64,000 bases of DNA from Stutzerimonas azotifigens (lineage in GTDB: Bacteria; Pseudomonadota; Gammaproteobacteria; Pseudomonadales; Pseudomonadaceae). The translations under genes and the position numbers were made by a program. The notes below the pieces were generated by a model, which ran no database searches, was not told the DNA's origin, and was given only the letters and a program-made list of their open reading frames with translations. Where the stretch lies: contig NZ_JAAMRF010000006.1 of NCBI RefSeq assembly GCF_013522725.1, forward strand, positions 124,001 to 188,000. The letters are read 5' to 3'. Shown one piece after another: positions 39,034 to 48,916 of this stretch (its first letter is position 1; every line of letters starts with the position of its first letter).

Positions 39034-41130
39034 TTAGGCGGCGCCGACTTGTACCGGCACACCATTGAGCGCGGCATTGCCGGACAACGCGTCGAGGTGA
39101 CGCTCGTCGGTGAGGTCGTTGGCACTCGCCCCCGGCTGACCACTGGCGATCGCCATCTGCACTCCGGGCCGCCCATGGCCCCAGCCGTGCGGCAGGCTGA
39201 CCACGCCGGGCATCATGTCCTCGCTGGCCAGTACCTCGACCTCTATTTCCCCCACCCGCGAGCGGACCTTGACCCGCTCGCCGTCCAGCAGGCCGCGCCG
39301 GTTCAGATCTTGCGGATTCATCAGCAGCTGGTGGCGAGGCTTTCCCTTCACCAGCCGATGATAGTTGTGCATCCAGGAGTTGTTGCTGCGCACGTGACGC
39401 CGGCCGATCAGCAACAGCTGGTCGGTCGAACCAGGAACGGTCTCGGCGAAACGCTGCAGGTCGCCTAGGAACACTGGAGGCGCAGCCTGGATCTTGCGAT
39501 CCGATGTTTTCAATCGCCCGGCCAGGCTGGGGCGTAGCGGGCCGAGGTCCAGGCCGTGGGGATGTTCGCGCAGCGCCGACAGGCTCAGTCGCTGCTCGGA
39601 CGACTCGCCGTAGCGGCCATGGCGTAGTGCCAGGTCGATCATCATTTCCGGAGCCATGGTGGGCTTGAGCTCAACACCGGTACGCTCGGCGAACGCCCGG
39701 GCAAGGTGGACGAAGATCTCCCAGTCGTGCAGCGCACCGTCGGGCCTGGGCAGCACGGCCTGATTGAAGCGAGTGACGTTGCGCACCGCCAGCAGGTTGA
39801 AGGTGCTGTCGTAGTGATCGTGCTCGAGCGGCGCGGTCGGGGGCAGTATCAGGTCCGCATGACGGGTCGTTTCGTTGATGTAGAAATCGACGCTGAGCAT
39901 GAACTCGAGGCCGCTGAGCGCCTGCTCCAGGCGTTGCCCGTTGGGCGTCGACAACACCGGGTTACCGGCTACGGTCACCAGCGCCCTCACCTGCCCGTCG
40001 CCTGGTGTGAGCATTTCTTCGGCGAGCGCCGAGACCGGCAGCTCGCCGCCGTACTCGGGCAGGCCCGAAACCCGACTCTTCCAACGGTCGAAGTGCCCGC
40101 CCGAGGTGGTCTCGACCAGATCGACCGCAGGCTCGGTGCAGAGCACTCCGCCGACCCGATCGAGGTTGCCGGTGACCAGGTTGATCAGCTGCACCAGCCA
40201 CTGGCACAGCGTGCCGAACGCCTGAGTCGAGACGCCCATGCGCCCATAGCACACCGCCTTGTCGGCTGCGGCGAAATCCCGTGCCAGTTGCCGAATGGCT
40301 ATCGCGTCGATGCCGCAACGGGCGCTCATCGCCTCGGCGCTGAACGGTGCGATGGCCGCGCGTATTTCTTCCAGCCCCATGACAGGCAGCGGGCTGGTTC
40401 GGGTCAGGCCTTCCTCGAACAACGTGTTGAGCAGCCCGAACAACAGCGCCGCATCCTGGCCAGGGCGTACGAACAGATGCTGATCGGCGATCGCCGCCGT
40501 CTCGCTGCGCCGCGGGTCGACTACAACCAGCTTGCCGCCGCGTCCCTGGATCGCCCTGAGGCGCTTTTCCACATCCGGCACGGTCATGATGCTGCCGTTG
40601 GATGCCAACGGGTTGCCGCCCAGTATCAACATGAAATCGGTGTGGTCGATGTCCGGGATCGGGATCAGCAGGCCGTGGCCGTACATCATGTGGCTGGTCA
40701 GATGGTGTGGCAGCTGGTCGACCGAGGTCGCCGAGTAACGGTTGCGCGTCTTCAGCAGACCGAGAAAGTAGTTGCTGTGGGTCATCAACCCATAGTTGTG
40801 AACGCTCGGGTTGCCTTGGTAGACGGCCACCGCATTGTTGCCGTGGCGCTCGCGGACGTCAGCCAGGCGCTCGGCGACCAGCGCGAACGCTTCGTCCCAG
40901 CCGATCGCCTGCCACTGCTCGCCGTTGCGGCGCATGGGCTGGCGCAGACGGTCCGGATCGTTCTGGATGTCCTGCAGGGCGACCGCCTTGGGACAGATAT
41001 GGCCACGGCTGAAGCTGTCCAGCGCATCGCCCTTGATCGAGAGAATCTCTTCGCCGCGGGTTTCGATGGCCAGGCCGCAGATCGCTTCGCACAGGTGGCA
41101 GGCGCGGTAGTGAGTGGTCGTGTCGTTCAT
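39034..41130 (-). CDS. Molybdopterin oxidoreductase with N-terminal [4Fe-4S], Asp-type Mo site
   Basis: A 698-residue bis-MGD enzyme of the DMSO reductase superfamily. The N-terminal [4Fe-4S] cysteines are Cys11, Cys14, Cys18 and Cys46 (CHLCEAIC ... HICPKA). At the position of the Mo ligand (Sec140 in E. coli FdhF) the alignment puts Asp138 (SATSVDQLP), not Cys or Sec. The C-terminus has the MopB_4-like barrel (NPQDLNRRGLLDGERVKVRS). No Tat signal, so it is probably cytoplasmic. No partner subunit gene is adjacent. Substrate unknown. ATG 41130 has GGA upstream. Confidence 0.87.
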   Translation of the reverse strand: MNDTTTHYRACHLCEAICGLAIETRGEEILSIKGDALDSFSRGHICPKAVALQDIQNDPDRLRQPMRRNGEQWQAIGWDEAFALVAERLADVRERHGNNAVAVYQGNPSVHNYGLMTHSNYFLGLLKTRNRYSATSVDQLPHHLTSHMMYGHGLLIPIPDIDHTDFMLILGGNPLASNGSIMTVPDVEKRLRAIQGRGGKLVVVDPRRSETAAIADQHLFVRPGQDAALLFGLLNTLFEEGLTRTSPLPVMGLEEIRAAIAPFSAEAMSARCGIDAIAIRQLARDFAAADKAVCYGRMGVSTQAFGTLCQWLVQLINLVTGNLDRVGGVLCTEPAVDLVETTSGGHFDRWKSRVSGLPEYGGELPVSALAEEMLTPGDGQVRALVTVAGNPVLSTPNGQRLEQALSGLEFMLSVDFYINETTRHADLILPPTAPLEHDHYDSTFNLLAVRNVTRFNQAVLPRPDGALHDWEIFVHLARAFAERTGVELKPTMAPEMMIDLALRHGRYGESSEQRLSLSALREHPHGLDLGPLRPSLAGRLKTSDRKIQAAPPVFLGDLQRFAETVPGSTDQLLLIGRRHVRSNNSWMHNYHRLVKGKPRHQLLMNPQDLNRRGLLDGERVKVRSRVGEIEVEVLASEDMMPGVVSLPHGWGHGRPGVQMAIASGQPGASANDLTDERHLDALSGNAALNGVPVQVGAA

Positions 41131-41265
41131 CACGGGTTCCGCCGATCGTTCTTGTAGTCCCGCCACTCTAGGCGTGCGGCGGATGACTCACAATCGAAGG
41201 AAGCGCGGGCAAATGCCCGCTGATTCAGGGCGCCGATCTTGCAATCGCTGGCGCCGCGTCCGGAA

Positions 41266-42981
41266 TCAGCGCGCGGCGATATGGGCGACCAGCAACTGCA
41301 CGCTTTCGCGGCCGCGGTACTCGTTGACGTCGAGCTTGTAGGCGAGCTCGACCCAGCGTACCGACGCGTTGGGCCAAATGTCCCGGTCGATGTTGAAGGC
41401 GATGCCGTCGAGGCTCAGCGAACCGCATTCGCTCTTGAGCACCAGCTTCAGGTGCTTTTCCCCGACCAGACGCTGCTGGACCAGCTGGAACACGCCATGG
41501 AACAGCGGTTCGGGAAAGTGCTGCCCCCAGGGGCCGGCATGACGCAGCGCCCTGGCCAGCTCCAGATGGAATTCCTCGACGCTGAGCTGCCCATCGGTGA
41601 GCAGGCGCCCGGTCAGATCCTCTTCGCACAGCTGGCGCCTGACCTCGGCGTCGAACGCGGCGGCAAAGGCGCCGAAGTTGGCCTGCGGCAGCGACAGCCC
41701 GGCGGCCATCGCGTGACCGCCGAACTTGCTGATCAGCCCCGGATGGCGCGCCGCGACGGCATCGAGCGCATCGCGAATGTGAAACCCCGGCACCGAGCGC
41801 GCCGAACCCTTGAGCACGCCTTCGCCCGCATCCGCGAAGGCGATGGTCGGACGGTGGTAGCGCTCCTTCAGGCGCGAGGCGAGGATGCCGATCACGCCCT
41901 GGTGCCACTCGGCGTCGAACAGGCACAGGCCGAACGGCATATCTTCGAGCGGCAGGTCCTTGAGCTGGGCGAGCGCCTCGCGCTGCATGCCCTGCTCGAT
42001 GGCCTTGCGGTCCTGGTTGAGCTGGTCGAGCTGAGCGGCCATGTCGCGCGCCAGCGCCTCGTCCTCGCAGAGCAGGCACTCGATGCCCAGGGACATGTCG
42101 TCCAGGCGCCCGGCCGCGTTCAGGCGCGGCCCGATGATGAAACCGAGATCGGTGGAGGTGATGCGCTGGTGATCGCGCCCGGCCACTTCGAGAATCGCCC
42201 GCAAGCCGGCTCGAGCGCGTCCGGCTCGAATACGCGCCAGGCCCTGGTGAACGAGGATGCGGTTGTTGGCGTCCAGAGGCACCACATCGGCCACGCTGCC
42301 CAGCGCGACCAGGTCAAGCAGCTCGGCGAGGTTCGGCTCGGTCCAGCCGTTGCGGGTGAACCATCCGCGTTCCCGCAGCCGTGCCCGCAGCGCCAGCAGT
42401 ACATAGAAGATCACCCCGACGCCGGCGATGCACTTGCTCGGGAAACTGCATTCGGGCTGGTTCGGGTTGACGATGGCATCGGCAGCCGGCAACTCCGGGC
42501 CAGGCAAGTGATGGTCGGTGACCAGCACCTTGAGCCCCGCCGCCTTGGCGGCCGCAACGCCGTCGACGCTGGAGATGCCATTGTCCACCGTCACCAGCAG
42601 GCCCGGCTGGCGCTCCAGGGCGACGGCGACGATTTCCGGCGTCAGTCCGTAGCCATATTCGAAACGATTGGGCACCAGGTAATCGACATGGGCCGCGCCG
42701 AGCTGACGCAGCCCCAGCACGCCCACGGCGCTGGCCGTGGCGCCATCAGCGTCGAAGTCTCCGACGAAGAGAATCCGCTGGCGGCGCTCCAGCGCCTCGA
42801 CCAGCAACTCGACCGCCGCGTCGATCCCCTTGAGCTGGCCGTACGGGATCAGCCGCGCCAGCCCCTTGTCCAGCTCCCCCACCGATTGCACCCCGCGCGC
42901 GGCGTATAGCCGTTGCAGCAGCGGCGGCAGGTCACCCAGATCCGGCAGGGTTTCGGGTAACGGGCGGGGTTCGATACGCAT
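41266..42981 (-). CDS. recJ: Single-stranded-DNA exonuclease RecJ
   Basis: RecJ degrades ssDNA 5'-3' in recombination and mismatch repair. The 571-residue protein shows the DHH-superfamily motifs: FVGDFDADGATASA (motif I), VTDHHLPG (motif III, the DHH itself), and the C-terminal DHHA1 region with the GGHAMAAGL motif near 425. It is the start of the divergent pair with the MarR gene on the same strand (32 bp from its stop). Confidence 0.95.
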   Translation of the reverse strand: MRIEPRPLPETLPDLGDLPPLLQRLYAARGVQSVGELDKGLARLIPYGQLKGIDAAVELLVEALERRQRILFVGDFDADGATASAVGVLGLRQLGAAHVDYLVPNRFEYGYGLTPEIVAVALERQPGLLVTVDNGISSVDGVAAAKAAGLKVLVTDHHLPGPELPAADAIVNPNQPECSFPSKCIAGVGVIFYVLLALRARLRERGWFTRNGWTEPNLAELLDLVALGSVADVVPLDANNRILVHQGLARIRAGRARAGLRAILEVAGRDHQRITSTDLGFIIGPRLNAAGRLDDMSLGIECLLCEDEALARDMAAQLDQLNQDRKAIEQGMQREALAQLKDLPLEDMPFGLCLFDAEWHQGVIGILASRLKERYHRPTIAFADAGEGVLKGSARSVPGFHIRDALDAVAARHPGLISKFGGHAMAAGLSLPQANFGAFAAAFDAEVRRQLCEEDLTGRLLTDGQLSVEEFHLELARALRHAGPWGQHFPEPLFHGVFQLVQQRLVGEKHLKLVLKSECGSLSLDGIAFNIDRDIWPNASVRWVELAYKLDVNEYRGRESVQLLVAHIAAR

Positions 42982-43012
42982 GGTCAGTTCCGGTGGCTAG
43001 CGGTACAGCGGT

Positions 43013-43540
43013 TCAGAGCGAGGTGGCGGCACGTGCGGCCTGGTCGTAGAGACCCGACATCGCGCGCAGCAGCCCGGCGAGACGATGAACCTCGTCAGGA
43101 TCGACGTTGAGGTTCTCGAACGAAGCAATCAAGCATTCGCGGCGGATGTCGGCGTATTCCTTGCAAAGCTCTCGGCCTTTGTCCGTGGTGCGGTAATACA
43201 TTTCCTTGCCCTGCTTCTCGCCCTCAACCAAACCGAGCTTGGCGAGTTTCTTCAGCGCATAGGTCACGGTATGGGTGTCTTCTATATTGAGGACAAGGCA
43301 AATGTCCGCCTGACGCTTGGCGCGTCCGCGGCTGGTCAGGTTGTGCAGCACCATCACGTCGAGCGCATTCATCTCGACCGCGCCGGAGGCTTTCATGCAG
43401 CGCTCCATCCAGCGCATCAGCGCATTGCTGGCGACGATGATGCCGTATTCGAGTTCGGAGAGTTCCTGGGATTGTTCGGCGAGATGCGCCGACGCGACGA
43501 TCGGCGAGCGCAATGGGCGGGGAGTTTTCGCATCGACCAT
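43013..43540 (-). CDS. MarR-type winged-helix regulator
   Basis: A 175-residue winged-helix protein: helices around ELSELEYGIIVASNALMRWME, then HTH segment MVLHNLTSRGRAKRQADICL, then VLNIEDTHTVTYALKKLAKLGLVEGEKQGKEMYYRTT as recognition helix and wing. I use ATG 43540 (MVDAKTPRPLRS), with GGA 9 bases upstream; a longer frame reaches 43681 but would run over a palindrome that looks like an operator. It is divergent from pxpA and is the likely regulator of the 5-oxoproline operon. Confidence 0.85.
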   Translation of the reverse strand: MVDAKTPRPLRSPIVASAHLAEQSQELSELEYGIIVASNALMRWMERCMKASGAVEMNALDVMVLHNLTSRGRAKRQADICLVLNIEDTHTVTYALKKLAKLGLVEGEKQGKEMYYRTTDKGRELCKEYADIRRECLIASFENLNVDPDEVHRLAGLLRAMSGLYDQAARAATSL

Positions 43541-43653
43541 GAGCGGTTCCATGACGTGGGGGCGATGGCGCGACCTGGGCCGCACGCTGGAATGGGTGCC
43601 AAGCATACCGCAATGCACCCCTGAGGTGCCGTCAGGACGAGTCATCAGAAAGT

Positions 43654-43672
43654 TATCAATAAATCGTTGATA
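43654..43672. promoter_or_regulatory. Palindromic operator candidate in the marR-pxpA gap
   Basis: TATCAA (43654-43659), 7-base spacer TAAATCG, TTGATA (43667-43672): a 19-bp inverted repeat of MarR-site dimensions in an AT-rich spot, 60 bases before pxpA and 114 bases before the regulator start. It could let the winged-helix protein control both directions. Confidence 0.5.
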
Positions 43673-43731
43673 TTTTATCATCGTTCACGCATTCTCCGCC
43701 GCACGTGCGACGAATAAAGAGAGGATCCGCC

Positions 43732-44478
43732 ATGAACCTGCTCCTGAACTGCGACATCGGCGAAAGCTTCGGTGCCTGGACAATGGGCCTGGACGCTGAA
43801 GTGATGCCCTTCATCGACTGCGCCAACGTCGCCTGTGGCTTTCATGCCTCCGACCCACAGATCATGCGCCGCACCGTGGCACTGGCCGCGCAGCACAACG
43901 TGCGCATCGGTGCCCACCCGGCCTATCCCGACCTGGTCGGCTTCGGTCGCCGCTCGATGGCCTGCAGCCCCTCGGAAGTGGAGAACATGCTGCTCTACCA
44001 GATCGGCGCGCTCGACGGCATCTGCCGCGCCGAGGGTACCGTCGTCAGCTACGTCAAACCCCACGGCGCGCTGTACAACGACATGATGCGCCAGCCCGAA
44101 CTGCTGCGCGCGGTGATGCGCGCCATCAAGGCCTATGACGCGACCCTGCCGTTGATGCTGATGTCCACGCGGGACAACGGCGCCAGCCAGGCGCTGGCCG
44201 AAGAGCTGGGCATCACCCTGTGGTTCGAAGTCTTCGCCGACCGCGCCTACGACGCCGCCGGCATGCTGGTTTCGCGCAGCCTGCCCGGCGCCGTCCATCA
44301 CGAAGCCGAGACGGTGGCAGCCCAGGCCCTGACCCTGGCCAAGGGCGAGCCGCTGACCGCCAGCGACGGCAGCGCCCTGGTGCTGCAGGCCGACACGCTT
44401 TGCGTACACGGCGACAACGCAGGCTCCATCGCCGCCGTGCAGCGCATCCGCCAGGCGTTGCGGGAGCTGGCTGCGTGA
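43732..44478 (+). CDS. pxpA: 5-oxoprolinase subunit A (LamB/YcsF family)
   Basis: PxpA, with PxpB and PxpC, forms the ATP-dependent bacterial 5-oxoprolinase that opens pyroglutamate to glutamate. The 248-residue protein starts [17 protein letters not shown] and carries [10 protein letters not shown] and [15 protein letters not shown], the LamB/YcsF signature. ATG 43732 follows GAGG. The next gene starts within its stop (GTGA overlap), so subunits are translated as a unit. Confidence 0.94.
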   Translation: MNLLLNCDIGESFGAWTMGLDAEVMPFIDCANVACGFHASDPQIMRRTVALAAQHNVRIGAHPAYPDLVGFGRRSMACSPSEVENMLLYQIGALDGICRAEGTVVSYVKPHGALYNDMMRQPELLRAVMRAIKAYDATLPLMLMSTRDNGASQALAEELGITLWFEVFADRAYDAAGMLVSRSLPGAVHHEAETVAAQALTLAKGEPLTASDGSALVLQADTLCVHGDNAGSIAAVQRIRQALRELAA

Positions 44479-45179
44479 CGCCGCGCATCGAAGTGGTCGG
44501 CGTCGACAGCCTGATGCTGCGCCTGTTCGACCAGATCGACGAAGGCAACATGCCCTGGATGCTGGCCGCGACCCAGCGCGTGCGCGAGGCCTTCGGGCCG
44601 GCGCTGCGCGACCTGGTACCCTCCTACACCACGCTCTTGGTGCATTACGACCTGACGACGATAGACGACCGCCAGGCCCGCCAGCGCATCACTGACGCCT
44701 TCGAAGGCCTGCAGCCGACCGCCGGGGCCAGCGCCCGCCAGCATGAGATCCCGGTCTGGTACGACCCGAGCGTCGGCCCCGAGCTCGAGCCGCTGGGCAA
44801 ACGCAGCGGGCTGGGCGCAACCGGTGTGATCGACCGCCACAGTTCCCACACCTACCAGGTCTTCGCCCTGGGCTTCGCGCCCGGCTTCGCCTTCATGGGG
44901 CTGGTCGATGAAATCCTCGCCAGCCCAAGGCTGCAGACGCCACGCAAGCAGGTACCGGCCGGCAGCCTGGGGATTGCCGATCGCCAGACCGCCATCTACC
45001 CGCTGGTTTCGCCGGGCGGCTGGAACCTCATCGGCCGCAGCCCCACCCGGTTGTTCGATCGTGAGCTCGACGGCTACAGCCTCTGGCAACCGGGCGACCG
45101 GGTGCGCTTCATCCCCATCGACCGCGCCGAGTTCATCCGCCTGGGCGGCGACGACACGCCCTTCGAGGTCACCCCATGA
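44475..45179 (+). CDS. pxpB: 5-oxoprolinase subunit B (KipI family)
   Basis: The 234-residue KipI/AHS1-domain subunit. The start is GTG 44475, overlapping the pxpA stop by four bases; the product then begins [20 protein letters not shown]. The family core [15 protein letters not shown] and [13 protein letters not shown] are present. It overlaps pxpC in turn at ATGA 45176. In Bacillus the KipI homologue inhibits sporulation kinase KinA, but in the pxp order it acts in 5-oxoprolinase. Confidence 0.93.
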   Translation: MTPRIEVVGVDSLMLRLFDQIDEGNMPWMLAATQRVREAFGPALRDLVPSYTTLLVHYDLTTIDDRQARQRITDAFEGLQPTAGASARQHEIPVWYDPSVGPELEPLGKRSGLGATGVIDRHSSHTYQVFALGFAPGFAFMGLVDEILASPRLQTPRKQVPAGSLGIADRQTAIYPLVSPGGWNLIGRSPTRLFDRELDGYSLWQPGDRVRFIPIDRAEFIRLGGDDTPFEVTP

Positions 45180-46108
45180 GCCTGCTTATCGAACGTGCCG
45201 GCGCCATGGCCAGCCTGCAGGACGGCGGCCGCAGCGGCGTGCGCCACCTGGGAGTGACCCAGGGCGGCGCGGCCGACTGGGTTTCCCAGGCATGGGCCAA
45301 CTGGCTGCTTGGCAACTCGCTGCAGGCCGCGACGATCGAAATCACCCTGGGCAACTTCAGCGTTCGTGCCGAAACCGATAGCTGTCTGGCGGTCTGCGGC
45401 GCCGACCTCAAGGCGACCCTGGACGATCAGCCGATCGTCCCGGGGCGCAGCTTCGCCATCCGCAAGGGCCAGCTGCTGAGCTTCGCCCAGCCTCGCGAAG
45501 GCGTTCGCGCCTATCTCGCCGCGCCCGGCGGCTTTCTGGCCACACCCGTGCTGGGCAGCTGCGCCACCGTTCGCCGTGAGCAGCTCGGCGGCCTGCACGG
45601 CGACGGCCGCCCCCTCGATACCGGTGATCGTCTGCGCTGGAGCGGCGCGCCCGCGGCGCCGCGCGAACTGCCGCCAGGGCAGCCCCGCTCGCTGTCTCCG
45701 AGTGGCCCGCTGGCAGTGGTGCTGGGCGCACAGATCGGCGACTTCAGCGGGCAGAGCCTGTTCGACGCCTTCAACAGCGACTGGACCGTGGACCAGCGCG
45801 CCGACCGCATGGGCGTTCGCCTGCTCGGCCCGGTGCTGCGCAGCGCGCGGGAGTCGATGATTTCCGAAGGCGTTCCGCTGGGTGCCATCCAGGTGCCGCC
45901 CGACGGTCAGCCCATCGTGCTGCTCAACGACCGCCAGACCATCGGCGGCTACCCGCGCCTCGGCGCCCTCACACCTTTAGCCGTCGCCCAGCTGGCCCAG
46001 TGCATGCCCGGCACCGTGCTGCGGCTGAAGCCGGTCGCCCTGGAAAGCGCACAACGCGAGCAGCGTCGGCTGCTGGCCACCTGGCAACGGACCACAGCGG
46101 AGCGATGA
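45176..46108 (+). CDS. pxpC: 5-oxoprolinase subunit C (KipA family)
   Basis: The 310-residue KipA/AHS2 subunit, which has a biotin-carboxyltransferase-like fold. It starts [27 protein letters not shown] and has the typical [18 protein letters not shown] block and [18 protein letters not shown] near 245-262. It is coupled to pxpB by an ATGA overlap and its own stop overlaps the possible ATG of the next gene. Confidence 0.93.
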   Translation: MSLLIERAGAMASLQDGGRSGVRHLGVTQGGAADWVSQAWANWLLGNSLQAATIEITLGNFSVRAETDSCLAVCGADLKATLDDQPIVPGRSFAIRKGQLLSFAQPREGVRAYLAAPGGFLATPVLGSCATVRREQLGGLHGDGRPLDTGDRLRWSGAPAAPRELPPGQPRSLSPSGPLAVVLGAQIGDFSGQSLFDAFNSDWTVDQRADRMGVRLLGPVLRSARESMISEGVPLGAIQVPPDGQPIVLLNDRQTIGGYPRLGALTPLAVAQLAQCMPGTVLRLKPVALESAQREQRRLLATWQRTTAER

Positions 46109-46110
46109 GC

Positions 46111-46908
46111 ATGGACCTGACACCCTACCGAGACCTGTCCCCTGCCGCGCTGCGCGAGCGGATTCGCCATGGCGAACTCGACGGCCCGACCGCCGGCCTG
46201 GCCAACGGTTACGCCCAGGCCAACCTGATGATCGTGCGGCGCGAACTGGCCTACGACTTCCTGCTGTTCTGCCAGCGCAACCCCAAACCCTGCCCCCTGC
46301 TGGACGTAACCGACCCGGGCAACTTCGAACCACGGCGCGCCGCGCCAGGCGCCGATATCCGCACGGACTTTCCGCGCTATCGCATCTACCGCAACGGCGA
46401 ACTCGAACAGGAAGTGCAGGACATCACGCCGTTCTGGGAAGACGACATGGTGGCCTTTCTCATCGGCTGCAGCTTCAGCTTCGAAGGCGCGCTGCTGGCC
46501 AACGGCGTGCCGGTCAGGCATATCGAGGATGGCCACAACGTCCCGATGTACCGCACCAACATCGCCTGTCAGCCCGCCGGCAGTCTGAGCGGGCCGATGG
46601 TGGTGAGCATGAGGCCGATGCCTGCCGACAAGGTGGTACGAGCCGTGCAAGTGACCTCACGCTTCCCCTCGGTGCATGGCGCGCCAGTGCATATCGGCGA
46701 CCCTGGGCAGTTGGGCATCGTCGATCTGGCAAAACCCGATTTCGGCGAACCGTCCCACCTACGCGAGGGCGAAGTCCCGGTGTTCTGGGCCTGCGGCGTG
46801 ACCCCTCAGGCCGTCGCGATGCAGGCCAGACCCGAGCTGGTCATCACCCATGCGCCGGGGCACATGTTCATCACCGATCTACGAGACGAACAGCTGGGCG
46901 TGATCTGA
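46111..46908 (+). CDS. DUF1445 protein (UPF0317, D-glutamate cyclase-like)
   Basis: A 265-residue UPF0317/DUF1445 protein (YcsI in B. subtilis). Family stretches are [25 protein letters not shown] and [26 protein letters not shown] (in part), and the C-terminal [15 protein letters not shown] vertebrate relative, D-glutamate cyclase, makes 5-oxo-D-proline from D-glutamate, which fits placement directly after pxpABC. The bacterial activity is not shown here. I prefer ATG 46111 because GGAG is 8 bases upstream; ATG 46105 overlaps the pxpC stop. Confidence 0.85.
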   Translation: MDLTPYRDLSPAALRERIRHGELDGPTAGLANGYAQANLMIVRRELAYDFLLFCQRNPKPCPLLDVTDPGNFEPRRAAPGADIRTDFPRYRIYRNGELEQEVQDITPFWEDDMVAFLIGCSFSFEGALLANGVPVRHIEDGHNVPMYRTNIACQPAGSLSGPMVVSMRPMPADKVVRAVQVTSRFPSVHGAPVHIGDPGQLGIVDLAKPDFGEPSHLREGEVPVFWACGVTPQAVAMQARPELVITHAPGHMFITDLRDEQLGVI

Positions 46909-47014
46909 CCCGGCACGGTTTTACGCGTTATCCAACAAGAACGTTTTGCCGGGCATCCACTGTCCGGCTGCATTTCCCTACCTGCCCCAACGCCAAGAAA
47001 AAAGAAGGTATCCA

Positions 47015-48238
47015 ATGCAACCCACACACACCGCAAGCGCCTCACCGGCGTCGCAGCGCAATGTCCTGCGCGGCGCCATATTCATCATGGCGACGTCCTC
47101 GATCGGACCCGCCTTTCTGACCCAGACGTCATTGTTCACCGAGAAGTATCTGGCCAGCTTCGCCTTCGCCATCGTCATCTCGCTGCTCATCGACATCGGC
47201 GCCCAGCTCAACATCTGGCGCGTCATCACCGTGGCCAACCTGCGCGGCCAGGATGTCGCCAATCGGGTGCTACCGGGGGTCGGTCACTTGATCTCGGCGT
47301 TCATCGTGCTCGGCGGCATCGCCTTCAACATCGGCAACATCGGGGGGGCGGGCCTGGCGATGAACGTGATCTTCGGCGTGCCGCCGGTGATCGGCTCGCT
47401 GATCGCTGCCGTGCTGATCATCGGCATCTTCCTGCTGCGCAATGCCAAGGGCGTGATGGACTCGGTGATGCAACTGCTCGGCCTGATCATGCTGTGCATG
47501 ATCGGCTACGCCATGCTGCAGTCGAGCCCGCCGGTGATGGAAGCGCTGAGCCGAAGCTTCAACCCCGACGATCCGCTGATTCTCCTGCTGCCCATCGTGA
47601 CCCTGGTCGGCGGTACCGTAGGCGGCTACATCTCCTTTTCCGGCGGACACCGCCTGGTAGAAGCAGGCATCACTGGCGTCGAGAACGTTGGCGCGGTGAC
47701 CCGCGCGGCGGTCACGGGCATCGCCACCACGGGCGTGGTGCGCATCTGTCTGTTCCTCGCCGCGCTCGGCGTGGTCAGCCAGGGCCTGGCGCTCGATGCG
47801 GGCAATCCAGCGGCCTCGGTGTTCTCCCACTCGATGGGAACGATCGGCTACAAGATGTTTGGCATCGTGCTGCTGGCGGCGTCGGTGTCGTCGGTGATCG
47901 GCGCCGCCTATACCAGCGTGACCTTCATGTACTCGCTGCACGAGAGCATCCAGCGCAACAACCAGCGCATGGTGATCGCCTTCATTGCCTGCTCGACGCT
48001 GATCTACAGCCTGGTCGGCCAACCGGTGAAGGTGCTGGTCGTTGCCGGCACCCTGAACGCACTGGTGCTGCCATTGGCGCTGGCATGCATCCTCTGGGCG
48101 TCCAAAAAGCCGAGCATCGTCGGTAACGAGTACCGCCATCCGACCTGGATGCTGGTGTTCGGGCTGCTGGCCATGGTGGCCACGGCGGTGGGCGTGGTGA
48201 TGTCGTTCAACGCCTTCGTGCAGTTCTGGCAGTCCTGA
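47015..48238 (+). CDS. NRAMP-fold permease without the metal motif (YcsG-like)
   Basis: A 407-residue inner-membrane protein with about 11 helices, aligned to NRAMP (MntH) transporters over GPAF in helix 1. The DPGN metal-binding motif is replaced by TEKY (GPAFLTQTSLFTEKYLA), and the helix-6 MPH motif is not seen. It is therefore probably not a metal transporter. In the B. subtilis ycs/kip operon the homologous gene ycsG sits with the 5-oxoprolinase genes, so this is the likely substrate importer (5-oxoproline or a related acid). AGAAGG lies upstream of ATG 47015. Confidence 0.86.
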   Translation: MQPTHTASASPASQRNVLRGAIFIMATSSIGPAFLTQTSLFTEKYLASFAFAIVISLLIDIGAQLNIWRVITVANLRGQDVANRVLPGVGHLISAFIVLGGIAFNIGNIGGAGLAMNVIFGVPPVIGSLIAAVLIIGIFLLRNAKGVMDSVMQLLGLIMLCMIGYAMLQSSPPVMEALSRSFNPDDPLILLLPIVTLVGGTVGGYISFSGGHRLVEAGITGVENVGAVTRAAVTGIATTGVVRICLFLAALGVVSQGLALDAGNPAASVFSHSMGTIGYKMFGIVLLAASVSSVIGAAYTSVTFMYSLHESIQRNNQRMVIAFIACSTLIYSLVGQPVKVLVVAGTLNALVLPLALACILWASKKPSIVGNEYRHPTWMLVFGLLAMVATAVGVVMSFNAFVQFWQS

Positions 48239-48276
48239 CGGAGAGCGCCGCGCCCTCCTGAACCTTCGGCGGGCGC

Positions 48277-48819
48277 TTAGCCGCGTTCGCCGATCAACCA
48301 TTCCAACGGCACTTCGTGCTGGCCGCGCTCATCGGTGATGAAGAGTGCGCCGTCACTGATCATCACGCTCCAGCTGACCGACCGTGGCAGATCCTGGGCC
48401 ACGGTTTCCAGCGCTTCCTGCTGCACCGCCACCACATTGATCTTCTTCAGGCTGCGCACGCTGTCGAGCACCTTGGTCTGCCAGACCCGCAGATTGCCAT
48501 AGGCCACCAGACTGAAGCGTTCGGCGCGCCGCGAGCACCAGGTGATCCGCTCGGCATCCGGCTGCCCGACCTCGATCCAGTGCAGCACGCGGTCATCGAG
48601 GCTCTTCTCCCACAGCGCCGGCTCGTCGACATCCGACAGACCCCGGCCGAAAGCCAACTGCTCGTCATACCAGAGGACATAAGCGATCAACCGCGCCACC
48701 AAGCGCTCCTCAGTCTCCGAGGGATGCCGGGCAACGGTGAAACGCAGGTCCTGGTAGACGTTGCGGTCCATGTCGGCGAGGTTGATTTCGACTTTGTAAG
48801 GCGTGGCTTGCAGGGCCAT
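48277..48819 (-). CDS. YaeQ-family protein
   Basis: A 180-residue YaeQ protein with the core DMDRNVYQDLRFTVARHPSETEERLVARLIAYVLWYDE (in part) and KKINVVAVQQEALETV; the fold resembles PD-(D/E)XK nucleases, with no activity known to me. Start ATG 48819 (MALQATPYKVEINL) is preferred to a Met three codons earlier because the family starts this way. It converges with the NRAMP-like gene across 38 bp. Confidence 0.88.
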   Translation of the reverse strand: MALQATPYKVEINLADMDRNVYQDLRFTVARHPSETEERLVARLIAYVLWYDEQLAFGRGLSDVDEPALWEKSLDDRVLHWIEVGQPDAERITWCSRRAERFSLVAYGNLRVWQTKVLDSVRSLKKINVVAVQQEALETVAQDLPRSVSWSVMISDGALFITDERGQHEVPLEWLIGERG

Positions 48820-48916
48820 GGCGGGCATCCCGGCGAACGAAAGGCGCAGAGTCTACAGAAATATCGCTGTGCCGGAGCGACCTTAAGGGAAGCTCAGGAA
48901 CACGACGAATAGACTT

